Part shown: piece by piece, positions 17,388 through 25,865 of the stretch
Position numbering within the stretch: the stretch's first letter is position 1
Layout: each line of letters begins with the position of its first letter
DNA from: an uncultured Pirellulaceae bacterium
GTDB taxonomy: Bacteria; Planctomycetota; Planctomycetia; Pirellulales; Pirellulaceae
Direction of reading: 5' to 3'
DNA length: 37,249 nucleotides
NCBI GenBank assembly: GCA_905480235.1
Contig: CAJQPP010000152.1
Span: forward strand, 1 to 37,249
The notes under the pieces: model-generated
Told to the model about the DNA's origin: nothing
Databases searched by the model: none
Seen by the model: only the letters and a program-made list of their open reading frames with translations
Translations under genes and position numbers: made by a program

Positions 17388-19607
17388 TTGGCCAACGCGA
17401 CAAAAAAAGTAAGACGCAAGAAAAAACGTAAAGCCGCAGCCGTCTCGCAGTCAGACGCCGCTAACGGCAAACCCGCCGCCAAGCGTCGCCGCCGAGCGAC
17501 AGCTCAGAGTATGGCTGCCGAACAACGCAGCATTTCCGTCAGCGAATTTTTCACGAAAAACCGGCACCTGTTGGGGTTCGATAATCCCCGAAAGTCATTG
17601 CTCACCACGGTCAAGGAAGCGGTCGACAATTCGCTGGATGCCTGTGAAGAGGCCGGCATCACTCCCGAAGTCTGGGTTTGTATCGAACCGGCGGGCACTA
17701 AACGTTTTCGCGTCACGATCCAGGACAACGGTCCCGGCATCGTAAAGAAGCAGATCCCACTCATTTTCGGAAAGCTCTTATACGGTTCTAAATTTCATCG
17801 CTTGCGGATGAGCCGTGGACAGCAAGGGATTGGTATTAGCGCCGCCGGCATGTATGGCCAACTGACAACCGGCAAGCCGATCAAAATTGTTTCCAAAATT
17901 TCCAAGCGGAAGCCGGCCCACTATTTTGAAATCCAAATCAACACCAAAACCAATAACCCCGAAATTCATAACGGGCGTGGTGAGGGAGAAGATCTGCCGA
18001 AAGATAGTGAGAAATTTTGTGAACGCAAAGGCATCCTTTGGCACAGCGAAGTACCGCCCACAGAAGAAGGCGGCGCCCCGAAGGGTGTGATCAGCGGTAC
18101 GATGGTGTCGATCGAAATGGAAGCAGCTCACAAACGCGGAAAAGGTAGCGTTGACGAGTATCTTGAGCAGACCGCGATTGCCAATCCTCATGTGACAATC
18201 CACTACAACGACCCGGATGGAAAACAAACAAGCTATCGACGCAGTACCAGTCAATTGCCGCCCGAGGCGCGTGAGATCAAGCCGCATCCCTATGGGGTGG
18301 AACTGGGGCGACTGCTTTCCATGCTCAAGGATCAAAAACCTCCGATCACGCTATCGCAATTTCTGACCAGCAGTTTTTCCCGCGTAAGCCCCGCGGTGGC
18401 CCGGCGTATCTGCGAAGCCGCGGATGTCAGCACCCGTGCTTCCACCAAGAAAATTGGGCGTGGTGAAGCAGACAAGCTGTATCACGCCATCCAAGAGACG
18501 AAAATCAGCGCCCCGTCCACGGACTGCATCTCCCCCATCGGCGAAGAATTACTGCTCAAAGGCCTTTCTCATGTCGTCCCTGGGGAATTTTTTGCGGCCG
18601 CCACTCGACCTCCTTCCGTCTACCGGGGAAATCCTTTTCAAATCGAAGTCGCATTGGCTTATGGCGGCAGTGTTGCCACCAAGAAGATCACGCTGGAAGA
18701 ACTGGAACAATTGCTCAGTGAAACCGACACGCGGACCTGTAAACAATTTCTCGTGAATTCGTTTGACGGCCTTGGTAACGAGGGTGCCGATAAGATCATC
18801 AAGGCGGCCAACTTGGGTACCCGACAGTCGCCGTCAAAGCTGTCCTCCAAGGAACGTCACTCGCTCCATGATTCGATGCGACATGTGACTGTCGGCGACT
18901 CTTCGTCAATGCAGGTTTTACGATACGCCAATCGAGTGCCTCTGCAATTCAAAATGGGAGACTGCGCGGTCACTCGTACTGTCATGTCCACCAATTGGCG
19001 GAGCTATGGGTTAAGTCAATCGCGGACCTCACTGCCAACCGGTCCCGTAACCGTTATGGTACACATGGCCAGCGTGTGGGTCCCTTTCACCAGCGAATCG
19101 AAAGAAGCGATCGCCTCTTATCCAGAAATCGAAAAAGAGCTGCGTTTAGCCCTACAGTCAGTCGGTCGAAAATTGGGCATCTTTTTACGCCGCCGAAAAA
19201 ACATCAAACAGGAAGGAGAGCGACGCAGCATCTTCCTCCGATATTTGGGAGAGGTGGCAAATGCCGTGGGTGACATCAACGGAACCAATAAAAAAGTTCT
19301 GTATGACCAACTCCTCAAAGTCGCCGAAAGAAAAACCAAAGAAGCGGATACCAAATTGGATAAACGCGGAAAACGGGTTAGCGACGAGGACGAGCTTTAC
19401 GGCGACAATGTCCTGATTGTGGATGCGCCGCCCATTCTGGTTCCTCAATCTGCACCTAGCAGTGACGTGCAACAAGAGCTTTTTGAGGCTCCCGACGAGG
19501 CTCCCCAAAAAGCTGAAGTCGCCACCCAGAAAAAGAAAAAAGTGGTTCGCAAAAAAAGAAAAATCTTGAAGAAGACCGGAAAAAAGAAAGTGGCAAGGAA
19601 GAAATAA
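17388..19607 (+). CDS. top6B: DNA topoisomerase VI subunit B (GHKL ATPase)
   Basis: ATP-binding subunit of type IIB topoisomerase VI, which with Top6A passes one DNA duplex through another. In the 739-residue reading from TTG 17388, the GHKL N-box is EAVDNSLD (E77, N81, D84), the G1 box DNGPGI is at 113-118 and the G2 box GQQGIGISAAGMYG is at 144-157. An H2TH-like segment follows near 305-370 (LTSSFSRVSPAVARRICEAA), then the transducer with the switch-type Lys in PFTSESKEAIA (K572). AGGAG nine bases before TTG 17388 favours this start over TTG 17382. Lys/Arg-rich tails occur at both ends (about 5-40 and 713-739), unusual against archaeal subunits. The A-subunit gene starts 3 bases downstream. 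Confidence 0.95.
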   Translation: MANATKKVRRKKKRKAAAVSQSDAANGKPAAKRRRRATAQSMAAEQRSISVSEFFTKNRHLLGFDNPRKSLLTTVKEAVDNSLDACEEAGITPEVWVCIEPAGTKRFRVTIQDNGPGIVKKQIPLIFGKLLYGSKFHRLRMSRGQQGIGISAAGMYGQLTTGKPIKIVSKISKRKPAHYFEIQINTKTNNPEIHNGRGEGEDLPKDSEKFCERKGILWHSEVPPTEEGGAPKGVISGTMVSIEMEAAHKRGKGSVDEYLEQTAIANPHVTIHYNDPDGKQTSYRRSTSQLPPEAREIKPHPYGVELGRLLSMLKDQKPPITLSQFLTSSFSRVSPAVARRICEAADVSTRASTKKIGRGEADKLYHAIQETKISAPSTDCISPIGEELLLKGLSHVVPGEFFAAATRPPSVYRGNPFQIEVALAYGGSVATKKITLEELEQLLSETDTRTCKQFLVNSFDGLGNEGADKIIKAANLGTRQSPSKLSSKERHSLHDSMRHVTVGDSSSMQVLRYANRVPLQFKMGDCAVTRTVMSTNWRSYGLSQSRTSLPTGPVTVMVHMASVWVPFTSESKEAIASYPEIEKELRLALQSVGRKLGIFLRRRKNIKQEGERRSIFLRYLGEVANAVGDINGTNKKVLYDQLLKVAERKTKEADTKLDKRGKRVSDEDELYGDNVLIVDAPPILVPQSAPSSDVQQELFEAPDEAPQKAEVATQKKKKVVRKKRKILKKTGKKKVARKK

Positions 19608-19610
19608 AAG

Positions 19611-20789
19611 ATGGCCAAACGAAAAACAGCTCAAAAAAAAGCCACCTCCAAGAATGGCGACGACAAGGTTAAGCTCACGCGTGAAGACAAAAAAACGCTG
19701 ACCTCTCTCAAAGGTCTCGCCGATGGGGTGGTGTCCGTCGCCAACCGCAGTCGCGCTCCGCACCTCGAAATTCCCTCGCGATCCCTCTCCAATGTGCGCT
19801 ATAACCAATCGCGCAAAATCATCGAGATGGGCTCCAATCGAAATCGACGCGAACTGTTTAACCTGTCTCAAGCTAAAAGCTATATGCAGACCCTCTTGGT
19901 GGGCAGCGGTTGTAAACAGTTGATCGAATCCGGAAAGACCACGAGCATTCGTGGTCTTTACTACATGCTCAAACACACCATCGATGGCACCAAGGAAGAA
20001 ACATTCGATGACCAGGGAGATTGTGATCCTGTCATTGAAGACCTGGAAGTGACGCTGGATGCGCTACGAGAAGAACTACATCTCTATGCTTCCAATCGAG
20101 GAAACCTGATTGGTGACCTAACCCTCGTTGACCTGGTCATGGATCCCGCCGGAAACGAACCGATTAATTGCCTCACGGTTGGGCGAAACGGATTCAGTAT
20201 CCCTTCCATTGTCGAACCCAACTCCATCAGATTTTTAAACTGCAATGCAAAGTTCATCCTGCATGTCGAAAAGGACACCGTCTACAACCGGTTTGTCGAA
20301 GACCGATTTTTTGAAAAGTACCAGTGCCTGCTGACCCACGGCAGCGGGCAACCTCCAAGAGGCGTGCGACGGATGCTGTTCCGCTTGCACAATGAATTAA
20401 AACTACCCGTGTACTGCCTATTGGATAATGATCCCTGGGGGTACTACATCTATAGCGTCATTAAGCAAGGTTCGATCAATCTCGCTTTTGAATCCCGCCG
20501 CATGGCCATTCCGGCGGCCAAATACATGGGATTGAGGAGCAAAGATTATGATAGATGTGAACTTAATTCCAGCGTCACGATTAAACTGAGCGACTCGGAT
20601 AAAAAACGGATCGGCCAAATTGCTCGCTACCCCTGGTTCGAGAAGAAGAAAATGTGGCAACGCGAGTTCAAACACATGCTCTCCAATGACTTCAAACTGG
20701 AGGTCGAGTCACTGATCAATCGTGATCTCAGTTACGTGACCGAAGAATACGTTCCACAACGACTCACCGATCGTGACTTTTTGGATTAG
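19611..20789 (+). CDS. top6A: DNA topoisomerase VI subunit A (Spo11-like, DNA cleaving)
   Basis: A 392-residue Spo11/Top6A homologue that makes the double-strand break through a tyrosine-DNA link. The winged-helix (5Y-CAP) domain contains the Tyr pair in SIRGLYYML (Y117, Y118), one of which should be the catalytic residue. The Toprim domain has the metal Glu in LHVEKDTVYNRF (E220) and the acidic pair in CLLDNDPWGYYIYSVIKQGS (D272, D274). Length is typical of archaeal Top6A (about 360-390). The N-terminal 28 residues are Lys-rich (MAKRKTAQKKATSKNGDDKV), an extension not needed for catalysis. It is tied to Top6B by a 3-base gap and ends 46 bases before a terminator. Confidence 0.95.
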   Translation: MAKRKTAQKKATSKNGDDKVKLTREDKKTLTSLKGLADGVVSVANRSRAPHLEIPSRSLSNVRYNQSRKIIEMGSNRNRRELFNLSQAKSYMQTLLVGSGCKQLIESGKTTSIRGLYYMLKHTIDGTKEETFDDQGDCDPVIEDLEVTLDALREELHLYASNRGNLIGDLTLVDLVMDPAGNEPINCLTVGRNGFSIPSIVEPNSIRFLNCNAKFILHVEKDTVYNRFVEDRFFEKYQCLLTHGSGQPPRGVRRMLFRLHNELKLPVYCLLDNDPWGYYIYSVIKQGSINLAFESRRMAIPAAKYMGLRSKDYDRCELNSSVTIKLSDSDKKRIGQIARYPWFEKKKMWQREFKHMLSNDFKLEVESLINRDLSYVTEEYVPQRLTDRDFLD

Positions 20790-20828
20790 TCGCTGACGGT
20801 AAACCATCGGCAGCGCCGTGCGTGGCAC

Positions 20829-20854
20829 AAAAAAAGCTCCAGAAATTTGGAGCT
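20829..20854 (-). terminator. Intrinsic terminator of the fab genes
   Basis: AGCTCCA (20835-20841) pairs with TGGAGCT (20848-20854) around a 6-base loop. The seven A residues at 20829-20835 give a T-run after the stem on the minus strand, 41 bases past the fabF stop. The hairpin may also help end the convergent topoisomerase transcript, though no T-run follows on the plus strand. Confidence 0.85.
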
Positions 20855-20894
20855 CTTGGGAATCAGCTTTTGGTAGGGCCAACGAATCGCGGAT

Positions 20895-22136
20895 CTAAGG
20901 CTTGAATCGGCCAATCATGATACTGGCGTTATGGCCACCGAATCCGAAGCTGTTACTCATGGTCACATTCAACTCCCGCGCCTGCGGGACATTGGGGGTG
21001 TAATCCAGATCACAATCGGGGTCTGGCGTCTCCAGGTTAATCGTTGGCGGCACTAGATTTTCATTGATCGCTTTGACGCAAAGCACAGCCTCGATCCCAC
21101 CACTGGCTCCCAGAGAGTGGCCAAGCATGCTCTTGGTGCTGCTGACGGCCAATTTATAGGCATGGTCGCCAAACACCTTCTTCATGGCGACTGTTTCTGC
21201 TTTATCGCCAAGCGGCGTGCTGGTGCCATGTGCGTTAATGTAATCAACCTGCTCAGGTTTCATCCCGGCGTCTTGGATCGCCAACCGCATCGCCTCCGCG
21301 GCTCCTTCACCGCTTTCCGACGGTTGCGTGATGTGACCGGCATCACCGGTCGCTCCAAAACCGAGAACTTCTCCGTGAATGGTCGCTCCACGCGCCAACG
21401 CATGCTCCATCTCTTCGAAGACCATGATTCCTGCGCCCTCAGCGAGTACGAAACCATCCCGGTCGTTATCAAACGGACGACTGGCTTTTGCAGGCTCGTC
21501 ATTCCGCTCGGATAAGGCTCTCATATTTCCGAACGCGGCCATAGCAATCGGTGTAATGGCTGCTTCAGAACCACCGGTGATACAAACGTCAATGACGTTT
21601 TCGCGGATTGCCTCGAGCGCATTTCCCATCGCGTTGGTGGCACTGGCACAGGCCGTGGCCACACTGTAATTCGGCCCTCTCAGCCCGTACTTGATGGAAA
21701 GATTACCACCTGCCGCATTGAGCATCAATTTGGGGATCGTGAGGGGCGAAACGCGTTCGGGCCCCTTCAGAAACAGCTTACTCATCTGCTCGTGAATGGT
21801 GATCAAACCGCCGATTCCAGAGCCCATAATGACGCCACCGCGCCATGGATTGAGACTTTCAAAGTCCAGGCCAGTATCGCTAACGGCGTCCGTCCCGGCG
21901 ACCATCGCAAATTGCGTGAACCGGTCGATTCGTTTCGCTTCTCGGGGTTCGATGTATCCGGTGGTATCCCAGTTTAGAATATGGCCCGCAATGCGAGCCC
22001 GCATTCTATCGACTTGTTCGACACTGGAATCAACGATTCCGCTGTCGCCGGCCAGGATTTTTTGCCAGCAATCATCGACCTTACAGGAAATGGGAGAAAC
22101 GATTCCCATGCCTGTTACGACGACCCGTCGTTTCAT
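20895..22136 (-). CDS. fabF: 3-oxoacyl-[acyl-carrier-protein] synthase II
   Basis: Condensing enzyme that joins acyl groups with malonyl-ACP in fatty acid elongation. The 413-residue length is standard. The nucleophile is C163 in SVATACASATNAMGNALEAI. The catalytic histidines are H303 (NAHGTSTPLGD) and H340 (SSTKSMLGHSLGASGG), with the accompanying K335. The N-terminal RRVVVTGMGIVSPI is typical of the KAS family, and the C-terminal SNSFGFGGHNAS block is present. I chose ATG 22136, which has AGGAA seven bases upstream, over a TTG two codons earlier. It follows acpP by 40 bases and is the last gene before the terminator at 20829-20854. Confidence 0.97.
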   Translation of the reverse strand: MKRRVVVTGMGIVSPISCKVDDCWQKILAGDSGIVDSSVEQVDRMRARIAGHILNWDTTGYIEPREAKRIDRFTQFAMVAGTDAVSDTGLDFESLNPWRGGVIMGSGIGGLITIHEQMSKLFLKGPERVSPLTIPKLMLNAAGGNLSIKYGLRGPNYSVATACASATNAMGNALEAIRENVIDVCITGGSEAAITPIAMAAFGNMRALSERNDEPAKASRPFDNDRDGFVLAEGAGIMVFEEMEHALARGATIHGEVLGFGATGDAGHITQPSESGEGAAEAMRLAIQDAGMKPEQVDYINAHGTSTPLGDKAETVAMKKVFGDHAYKLAVSSTKSMLGHSLGASGGIEAVLCVKAINENLVPPTINLETPDPDCDLDYTPNVPQARELNVTMSNSFGFGGHNASIMIGRFKP

Positions 22137-22176
22137 GATCAAATTCCTACTCGCTATGTCGATGCCTTAAAACGCT

Positions 22177-22428
22177 TTAACCAGCGCTGGCCTCGTTGGA
22201 AGCATTTTCGATATGGTTAATTGCCTCACCGACGGTTTGAATTTTGTCTGCGGCATCGTCGGGAATGTTGATTTCGAACTCTTCTTCAAGCTCCATAACC
22301 AATTCGACGGTATCCAACGAATCTGCTCCGAGATCGTTAACAAAATTGGAATCGCGAGTAATCTTTTCTTTTTCGACACCGAGTTGATCGGCGACGATGT
22401 TGATGACACGTTCTTCGATGGATGCCAT
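22177..22428 (-). CDS. acpP: Acyl carrier protein
   Basis: An 83-residue acidic carrier protein that holds growing fatty acyl chains on a 4'-phosphopantetheine arm. The attachment serine is S37 within [19 protein letters not shown], the invariant family motif. AAAGGAGG nine bases before ATG 22428 is a near-perfect ribosome site and decides this start over the GTG two codons upstream. It sits 40 bases before fabF and is preceded by a 300-base gap to fabG, which contains a candidate promoter of its own. High and independent expression would be expected for this abundant protein. Confidence 0.97.
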   Translation of the reverse strand: MASIEERVINIVADQLGVEKEKITRDSNFVNDLGADSLDTVELVMELEEEFEINIPDDAADKIQTVGEAINHIENASNEASAG

Positions 22429-22593
22429 ACTCACCGTCCTCCTTTAGGAATTGCTTTTAGTTCATAAGTGATTTTGATTCACTCGGCTTGGCGAGCCAAG
22501 CGTGGTGTTTTAATCGTTTGTTACAAAGTGGCTATCGCGTGTTGCGAAACCCGCATTGCGTGCCCCCCGGTAATTAAGTGGGGGAACCGCAAC

Positions 22594-22623
22594 AAGATAG
22601 AGGATTTTCGCAAATCGGGTCAA
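22594..22623 (-). promoter_or_regulatory. Candidate promoter of acpP-fabF
   Basis: Read on the minus strand, TTGACC (22618-22623) matches the -35 consensus in five of six positions and TATCTT (22594-22599) matches the -10 in four of six, with an 18-base spacer. It lies in the gap between fabG and acpP. Transcription from about 22587 would give a leader of about 160 bases containing a short C-run/G-run stem (22563-22584). Confidence 0.5.
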
Positions 22624-22730
22624 GACTTAATGTGTTTTTCTGCCCAATCTATCCAATGTTTGGCTAATCAGAGCCGCAAAATAAGCGGATAAATGCACGG
22701 AAAGGGTAACCTTAGGTTAGTTAGCCAAAA

Positions 22731-23489
22731 TTATCCGGTCATCCCACCATCGACCACCAGGCACTGCCCAGTCATGTAACTGGAAGCCGGACTGGCCAAA
22801 AAGAGTACCGTCGCCGAGACATCGTCCGGCACCCCGAGTCGCTTGGCTGGAATACGTTTTTTGACTTCATCCAGCAAAGAATCGCCGAGCGCCTTGGTCA
22901 TGTCGCTTTCGATAAATCCGGGAGCCACCGCATTGACGGTCACTTTGCGGCCAGCAAGTTCTTTACTCAGGCTGCGCGTAAAGCCGATCATGCCGGCTTT
23001 GGAAGCGGAGTAATTCGTTTGCCCTGGATTTCCAATTAATCCAGAAACGCTGGCCATATTGATGATTCTTCCGGTTCTTTTTTTCGACATCATGTGCCGC
23101 GATGCGGCTCGGGAAAACAAAAACATGCCTTTGAGGTTGGTTCCGATCACCAAATCCCAATCGTCATCACTCATCCGCGGCAATAAGGTATCACGAGTGA
23201 TTCCAGCATTATTGACGAGGATATCGACCCCGCCCCATTCATCGGCGACATGCTCAACCACGTTTTCGACAGAATCCCGGTCAGTCACGTCACAGCTGAA
23301 TGCCTCGGCCTGACCTCCACCCTCGAGGATGGCATCCACGGTTTCTTTTAGCTTTTCAGCATTACGAGCGACACATGCCACCCGTGCGCCGGCTGTTCCA
23401 AGTGCGACTGCGACCGCGCGGCCCAAGCCTTGGGATGCGCCGGTTACGATGGCTGTTTGACCTGACAGGTCAACTTGAAAGCCTTCCAT
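22731..23489 (-). CDS. fabG: 3-oxoacyl-[acyl-carrier-protein] reductase
   Basis: NADPH-dependent short-chain dehydrogenase that reduces 3-oxoacyl-ACP in the elongation cycle. The 252-residue protein has the cofactor motif TGASQGLG at 16-23, NNAG at 93-96, and the catalytic set S147 (RIINMASVSG), Y160 and K164 (NYSASKAG). The C-terminus MTGQCLVVDGGMTG is typical of FabG. I chose ATG 23489, which begins the SDR fold at once and has AAGGGT upstream; the open frame extends 13 codons further. It lies 94 bases after fabD and 302 before acpP. Confidence 0.95.
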   Translation of the reverse strand: MEGFQVDLSGQTAIVTGASQGLGRAVAVALGTAGARVACVARNAEKLKETVDAILEGGGQAEAFSCDVTDRDSVENVVEHVADEWGGVDILVNNAGITRDTLLPRMSDDDWDLVIGTNLKGMFLFSRAASRHMMSKKRTGRIINMASVSGLIGNPGQTNYSASKAGMIGFTRSLSKELAGRKVTVNAVAPGFIESDMTKALGDSLLDEVKKRIPAKRLGVPDDVSATVLFLASPASSYMTGQCLVVDGGMTG

Positions 23490-23583
23490 TTGTTTACCCT
23501 TGTTCAAAAAACAATGCGTTCGTTTCAATATATTTGAGAGGCTTACAACTCGGGCAAGCTTCTAGATTTCTTGTTCTCAATTG

Positions 23584-24495
23584 CTAATCGTTGACGCCGC
23601 GGCATTTTGCTTTGCGGTGAATTCGCTTCATCAACCCACGCAGCACTCGGCCCGTCCCGATTTCCACAAATTGCTCAGTACCTTGATCCAGCATCTGACG
23701 CATACTGTCATTCCAAAGCACGGGCGAGCAAACTTGTTGCACCAGGATGTCACGAATTTCATCTGGATCACTGTGAGCTTTCGCGTCCACGTTGGACGTC
23801 ACGGGAATACGTGGAGATTTAATATCCACCGCCTTCAATGCCTTGGCGAGTCGCGTTTTTGCGGGCTCCATGATGGCCGTATGAAAGGCACCGGCAACCG
23901 CCAGCGGAATGGATTTCATGGCCCCGTGTTCGGCGGCAAGTTGAGCGGCCTGATCACAGGATGCTTGATGTCCGGACACCACAATATTGCCGGGGCACAG
24001 GTAATTTGCGATTTGCAGTATTTCGCCATCTTGTCGCGCCGCGTCACAAAGTTCGTTAACCGATTCGGCTTCCAAGCCCAAGATGCTGACCATACCACTG
24101 GGTTGAGCATCCGCCGCGGCCTGCATTGCCAAACCTCGTTCACGCACCAATTTCAAACCGTCCTCAAAGGAGAGAGCTCCGGCAAAGACCATGGCCGTGT
24201 ACTCCCCCAAACTCAGGCCCGCAGCGCGATCGCACTGCTCAACCAACTCGGGTTCATGGAGGGTCAACCAATCGAGGGCCACCATACTGGTCAAAAGCAG
24301 AGCCGGTTGGCTGTGTTCCGTCGCATTCAGGGTCTCTGCAGGACCTGTAAAACAAATCTCCTGTAAATCGTAACCAAGGATCTCATTGGCTTCAGCAAAT
24401 CGAGTCCGGGCTGCCGGCATTTCATCAAACAACTGCTGGCCCATCCCGACGGCTTGCGCCCCTTGTCCGGGGAATAGAAATGCGATGTTGGCCAA
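23584..24495 (-). CDS. fabD: Malonyl CoA-acyl carrier protein transacylase
   Basis: Loads malonyl groups from malonyl-CoA onto ACP, the entry step for fatty acid elongation. The 303-residue length is standard. The substrate-binding GQGAQ is at residues 10-14, the nucleophile S95 is in GLSLGEYTA (Leu where E. coli has His in GHSLG, a variant I believe is common), and the catalytic His is H205 in AGAFHTAIMEP. Start is TTG 24495 with GGAAAG upstream, since the next Met would remove the GQGAQ strand. It heads the fab genes, 123 bases after ruvB on the same strand. Confidence 0.95.
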   Translation of the reverse strand: MANIAFLFPGQGAQAVGMGQQLFDEMPAARTRFAEANEILGYDLQEICFTGPAETLNATEHSQPALLLTSMVALDWLTLHEPELVEQCDRAAGLSLGEYTAMVFAGALSFEDGLKLVRERGLAMQAAADAQPSGMVSILGLEAESVNELCDAARQDGEILQIANYLCPGNIVVSGHQASCDQAAQLAAEHGAMKSIPLAVAGAFHTAIMEPAKTRLAKALKAVDIKSPRIPVTSNVDAKAHSDPDEIRDILVQQVCSPVLWNDSMRQMLDQGTEQFVEIGTGRVLRGLMKRIHRKAKCRGVND

Positions 24496-24618
24496 TGTAC
24501 TTTCCAGTAAATAAGAGGAAACGAGTTTTACGCTAATTTGCCAGCGAGCATCGTAAAATTCGCTGTGCAGAGTGTCAACGACGCCCGCCAGGCAGGTTAC
24601 CAGAACACCCTCAACCGA

Positions 24619-25704
24619 TTAATCAAAAAAGGTCATTTGGGGCGGCGGTGTGATATTTAGGTGGCTGTAGGCTTTGAGCGTAGCGGTTCGCCCGCGGGAG
24701 GTCCGCAAAATCAACTCGCTTCGCAAGAGAAAGGGCTCCACCTCATCCGCCAGCGTATCCACCGAAAGGTTCATCGTCGCAGCGATCGTGTTGATGCCGG
24801 TCGGCCCACCAGAGCAAACTCGAATCAGAGTATCCAGATAGGCCCGATCCTGACCGTCCAAACCCAGTTCATCGATGGCGGCCATTTGCAGGGCCTTATA
24901 GGTGACCTCCATGGTGATTCTGCCATCGGCACGTGCTTGGGCGTAATCGCGAATCCAACGCAGGCGATTGTTGGCTATGCGGGGTGTGCCCCGGCTGCGA
25001 CGGGCAATCTCCGTAGCCGCCTCCTTATCCACGGCCACATCTAACTTTTTCGCGTTGCGTAAAATAATATTGGTCAGCGCTTCGTCTGGATAAAAACCTA
25101 AACGCTCGCGATGCACGAATCGGTCTCGCAGTGGACCCGATAACATCCCGGCTCGGGTGGTCGCGCCGATCATAGTAAATGGCTTCAGCTTGTTGCTGTA
25201 GGTGCGAGCATTCAGCCCCTCTCCCAAAATAAGATCGATGCGAAAATCCTCCATCGCCGTGTACAGGTACTCTTCGACGGCTTTGGAAATTCGGTGGATT
25301 TCATCGATGAATAGAACTTGCCCTGCTTGTAGGGTCGTCAAACTGGGCCAGACGTCTTTGGGTTTGGTGAGGCTGGGACCACTGAGAAATTCAATCGGCA
25401 CGCCCAACTCTCGCGGAATGCAAGTTGCGAAGGTGGTTTTCCCCAAACCGGGCGGTCCATCGAACAGGATATGCCCCAGCGGTTCGGATCGTCCCTTGGC
25501 CGCCTCAATTGCGATCAACATGCGTTCCATGACATCGGGCTGCCCGACGATCTCAGAAAGCAGCTTGGGGCGTAACAGATTGTCAGCCTCCTTTTGCTGG
25601 CTAGTCGCGTCGTCTGACGACGAAGCCGAGTCAGGCTGCGTCACATTTTGTGGACGCGGCGGCCTGTTTTTTTTATCCCCGCTAATAATGGGTTCGCGTT
25701 TCAT
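24619..25704 (-). CDS. ruvB: Holliday junction branch migration helicase RuvB
   Basis: AAA+ motor that with RuvA drives branch migration of Holliday junctions in recombination repair. In the 361-residue protein, Walker A GPPGLGKT is at 83-90, Walker B LFIDEIHR at 131-138, sensor 1 GATTRAGMLSG at 180-190 and the LRDRF Arg segment at 192-196. The C-terminal winged helix includes GLDGQDRAYLDTLI and GGPTGINTIA. The ATG at 25704 leaves about 43 polar residues before LRPKLLSEIVGQ, longer than the usual 15-25; the frame extends another 56 codons upstream but without RuvB character. No ruvA or ruvC lies nearby. It is divergent from the NtrC-like gene. Confidence 0.95.
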   Translation of the reverse strand: MKREPIISGDKKNRPPRPQNVTQPDSASSSDDATSQQKEADNLLRPKLLSEIVGQPDVMERMLIAIEAAKGRSEPLGHILFDGPPGLGKTTFATCIPRELGVPIEFLSGPSLTKPKDVWPSLTTLQAGQVLFIDEIHRISKAVEEYLYTAMEDFRIDLILGEGLNARTYSNKLKPFTMIGATTRAGMLSGPLRDRFVHRERLGFYPDEALTNIILRNAKKLDVAVDKEAATEIARRSRGTPRIANNRLRWIRDYAQARADGRITMEVTYKALQMAAIDELGLDGQDRAYLDTLIRVCSGGPTGINTIAATMNLSVDTLADEVEPFLLRSELILRTSRGRTATLKAYSHLNITPPPQMTFFD

Positions 25705-25865
25705 AAGAGGCTGCTGGACTTGCAAAATAAAATGGGTCTTTGCGAAATATACCAGCGCGTGCGAGACTGGGGGAACCTCACTGCACACATCCCGGCAGAC
25801 TTCTGGACTTCCGCAAGGCTTTTTTCGGGGTGGTGGCGTAAAGCTGGCCCCAAAACTCGCAGACC

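Noticed and set aside
19185..19976. Minus-strand frame of 263 codons rich in Phe
   Set aside because: Antisense of the Lys-rich end of Top6B and start of Top6A, both of which have clear motifs.
23581..24366. Plus-strand frame of 261 codons
   Set aside because: Opposite to fabD, which has all its catalytic residues; the frame has no recognisable motif.
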